DNA from: Promicromonospora sp. AC04
GTDB taxonomy: Bacteria; Actinomycetota; Actinomycetes; Actinomycetales; Cellulomonadaceae
Assembly (NCBI RefSeq): GCF_003058225.1
Contig: NZ_QBUG01000009.1
Span: 1-64,000 of the forward strand
Reading direction: 5' to 3'
DNA: 64,000 bases
Made by a program: the position numbers and the translations under genes. Position 1 is the stretch's first letter, and every line of letters starts with the position of its first letter. The notes beneath the pieces were generated by a model, which saw nothing but the letters and a program-made list of their open reading frames with translations, had not been told where the DNA came from and did not search any database. This document shows, in pieces, positions 62,509 through 64,000 of the stretch.

Positions 62509-63429
62509 GTGACGGAGACACTCCCGCGGCTCGGCCGGGCCAGGGCCGCCCTCGTGCGGCCCTGGCTCCTGCTTGCCCCCGCGCTGGCGGTCCTGGCGGT
62601 GCTGCTGCTGTGGCCGCTGGTCCGGGTGTTCCTCTTCTCCCTGCAGGACTACGGGCTGCGCGAGATCACCACCGGCGAGCCGAACTGGATCGGCACCGCG
62701 AACTACGCCGAGATCCTGGCCTCGCCGGAGCTGTGGACCGTGGTGCTGCCCAACACCGTCGGGTTCGCAGTGCTGTCGGTGGCGGGCACCGTCGCGTTCG
62801 GCACCGGCGTGGCGGTGCTGCTCGCGTCGCTCGGGACCTTCTGGCGCACCGTCACCTCCAGCGCGATCATGGCGGCCTGGGCCATGCCCGCCGTGACCGG
62901 CACCTACGTCTGGGTGTGGATCTTCGACGCCGACCGCGGCGTCTTCAACGACGTCCTGATGGGCCTCGGCCTGCTGGACGACCCGACCAACTGGTTCACA
63001 AACCGGTGGACGTTCTACGCGATAGTCCTGCTCAACGTGATCCACCACGGCTTCCCGTTCGTCGCGGTCACCGTGCTCGCGGGGCTGCTCGGCGTGCCCA
63101 AGGAGATGCTGGAGGCCGCCGAGATGGACGGCGCCGGGTCGTTCCGCCGGTTCTTCTCGATCGTCGTACCGCAGCTGCGGCAGGTGTTCGCCGTCGTGAT
63201 CATCCTGTCGACCATCTGGGACTTCAAGGTGTTCGCGCAGGTGTACCTAATGCCCGGCGGCGCGGGATCGAACCGGTCGGTGCTCAACCTGGGCGTGTGG
63301 TCGTACGTGGAGTCGTTCGGGCAGAACAGGTACGGCTTCGGCTCGGCGATCGCCGTGCTGCTGACGCTGCTGCTGCTCGTGGTCACCGCCGTCTACGTCC
63401 GCACCGTGCTGGCGGAGGAGGAACGATGA
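62509..63429 (+). CDS. Carbohydrate ABC transporter permease, MalF type
   Basis: A 306-residue inner-membrane permease with six helices, the first being LLLAPALAVLAVLLLWPLVRVFLFS. The EAA loop is EAAEMDGAGSFRRFFSIVVPQLRQ near residue 200. GTG start 4 nt after the binding-protein stop, and the stop overlaps the next permease. No ATPase gene follows in the window; a shared MsiK-type ATPase is likely. Confidence 0.9.
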   Translation: MTETLPRLGRARAALVRPWLLLAPALAVLAVLLLWPLVRVFLFSLQDYGLREITTGEPNWIGTANYAEILASPELWTVVLPNTVGFAVLSVAGTVAFGTGVAVLLASLGTFWRTVTSSAIMAAWAMPAVTGTYVWVWIFDADRGVFNDVLMGLGLLDDPTNWFTNRWTFYAIVLLNVIHHGFPFVAVTVLAGLLGVPKEMLEAAEMDGAGSFRRFFSIVVPQLRQVFAVVIILSTIWDFKVFAQVYLMPGGAGSNRSVLNLGVWSYVESFGQNRYGFGSAIAVLLTLLLLVVTAVYVRTVLAEEER

Positions 63430-64000
63430 GCACCACCCGCCCGCTGGTCCGTCCGGAGGTCAGCACCGGCCGGCGTCCGCTGCGCCGCTCCGGCCGGCGC
63501 TCCTCGCGGAGGTCGCCGCTGCGCCAGCTCGGCAAGGGCGTGCTCGTCGCCCTGCTGCTCGTGTTCACGCTGTTCCCCGTCTACTGGATGCTGAACAGCT
63601 CGCTCGACGCCCAGGCCGGGCACACCAGCAGCTTCTGGCCGGCCGAGCCCACCCTCGACCACTACGTGTTCGTGCTGACCGAGGGCGGGTTCGGCACGTT
63701 CCTGCGCAACTCCCTGCTCGTGGCGCTCGGCACCGTCCTGATCTCGTCGGCGCTCGCGCTGCTGGCGTCCGTCGCGGTGGCCCGCTTCCGGTTCCGGATG
63801 CGCACCCAGATCCTCATGCTGGTGCTCATCGTGCAGATGGTGCCGCTCGAGGCGCTCGTCATCCCGCTGTTCGTCCAGGTCCGCGACCTGCAGCTGCTCG
63901 AGACCCTGACGGGCCTCATCGTGGTGTACGTCGCCCTGGCCCTGCCGTTCGGGATCTGGATGCTGCGCGGGTTCGTCGCCGCGGTGCCGGTGGAGCTGGA
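63426..64000 (+). CDS. Carbohydrate ABC transporter permease, MalG type (3' end beyond window)
   Basis: The first 191 codons of a MalG-type permease. A 38-residue Arg-rich cytoplasmic start precedes the first helix (GVLVALLLVFTLFPVYWMLNSSLDA), and helices follow at LLVALGTVLISSALALLASV and ILMLVLIVQMVPLEALVIPLF. The window ends within PFGIWMLRGFVAAVPVEL, just at the start of the EAA loop. It is the partner of the MalF-type subunit, whose stop its ATG overlaps. Confidence 0.9.
   Translation, partial: MSTTRPLVRPEVSTGRRPLRRSGRRSSRRSPLRQLGKGVLVALLLVFTLFPVYWMLNSSLDAQAGHTSSFWPAEPTLDHYVFVLTEGGFGTFLRNSLLVALGTVLISSALALLASVAVARFRFRMRTQILMLVLIVQMVPLEALVIPLFVQVRDLQLLETLTGLIVVYVALALPFGIWMLRGFVAAVPVEL

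Overview
The window is about 64 kb of very GC-rich DNA from an actinobacterium. It is densely coded, with many ATGA/GTGA start-stop overlaps, frequent GTG starts, and many genes that seem to be read from leaderless mRNAs (a TANNNT -10 box 6-7 nt before the start codon). A secreted GH5 cellulase with a CelR-like operator, two sugar ABC importers without their own ATPases, and the general gene content suggest a polysaccharide-degrading member of the Micrococcales (Cellulomonadaceae/Promicromonosporaceae type). That placement is inference. I saw no IS element, phage gene, CRISPR array, tRNA or replication origin.

Layout. 0-0.5 kb: 3' end of a 5S rRNA gene, its terminator and a degenerate 31-bp tandem repeat. 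0.5-4.5 kb: gatCAB (tRNA-dependent amidotransferase) and a GNAT acetyltransferase. 4.6-7 kb: a large secreted, membrane-anchored beta-strand-repeat protein under a LacI-type operator. 7-12.5 kb: a sugar/polyol import operon (binding protein, two permeases, zinc dehydrogenase) divergent from an AraC regulator. 12.5-18.5 kb: a CBS protein, ilvD, a pterin dehydratase-glyoxalase fusion, and a three-gene ABC exporter. 18.6-27 kb: a probable beta-lactone-type biosynthetic cluster: P450, Uma2-like gene, then an operon of OleA-like thiolase, GT2 glycosyltransferase, second P450, OleC-like AMP ligase and OleD-like reductase, with no OleB. 27-30 kb: a degenerate ABC ATPase with a 400-residue low-complexity tail, plus its permease.

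30-40 kb: branched-chain amino acid genes ilvBNC (behind an attenuator encoding a leader peptide), leuB and ilvE, with small enzymes between them. 39.5-45.2 kb: a GAP-family membrane protein, a two-component system, the cellulase and a small membrane protein. 45.3-47.9 kb: an ABC-2 exporter. 48-55.6 kb: a seven-gene, minus-strand ebo-type operon (EboF, EboE, EboB, EboA, TIM barrel, UbiA prenyltransferase) in which an inositol-phosphate-synthase-like enzyme stands where EboD, a dehydroquinate-synthase-like cyclase, would be expected. 55.7-57.5 kb: citramalate synthase behind a second attenuator whose leader peptide ends Val-Ile-Ile-Ile-Ser. 57.6-64 kb: RpiR regulator, BadF/GlcNAc-kinase-like protein, lipoate ligase, and a sugar ABC importer cut by the window end.

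The best candidates for new biology are the OleB-less beta-lactone-type cluster and the ebo-type operon with a swapped cyclase. The two leader-peptide attenuators are strong regulatory calls. Long perfect or near-perfect hairpins separate several genes, and one lies inside a biosynthetic operon.
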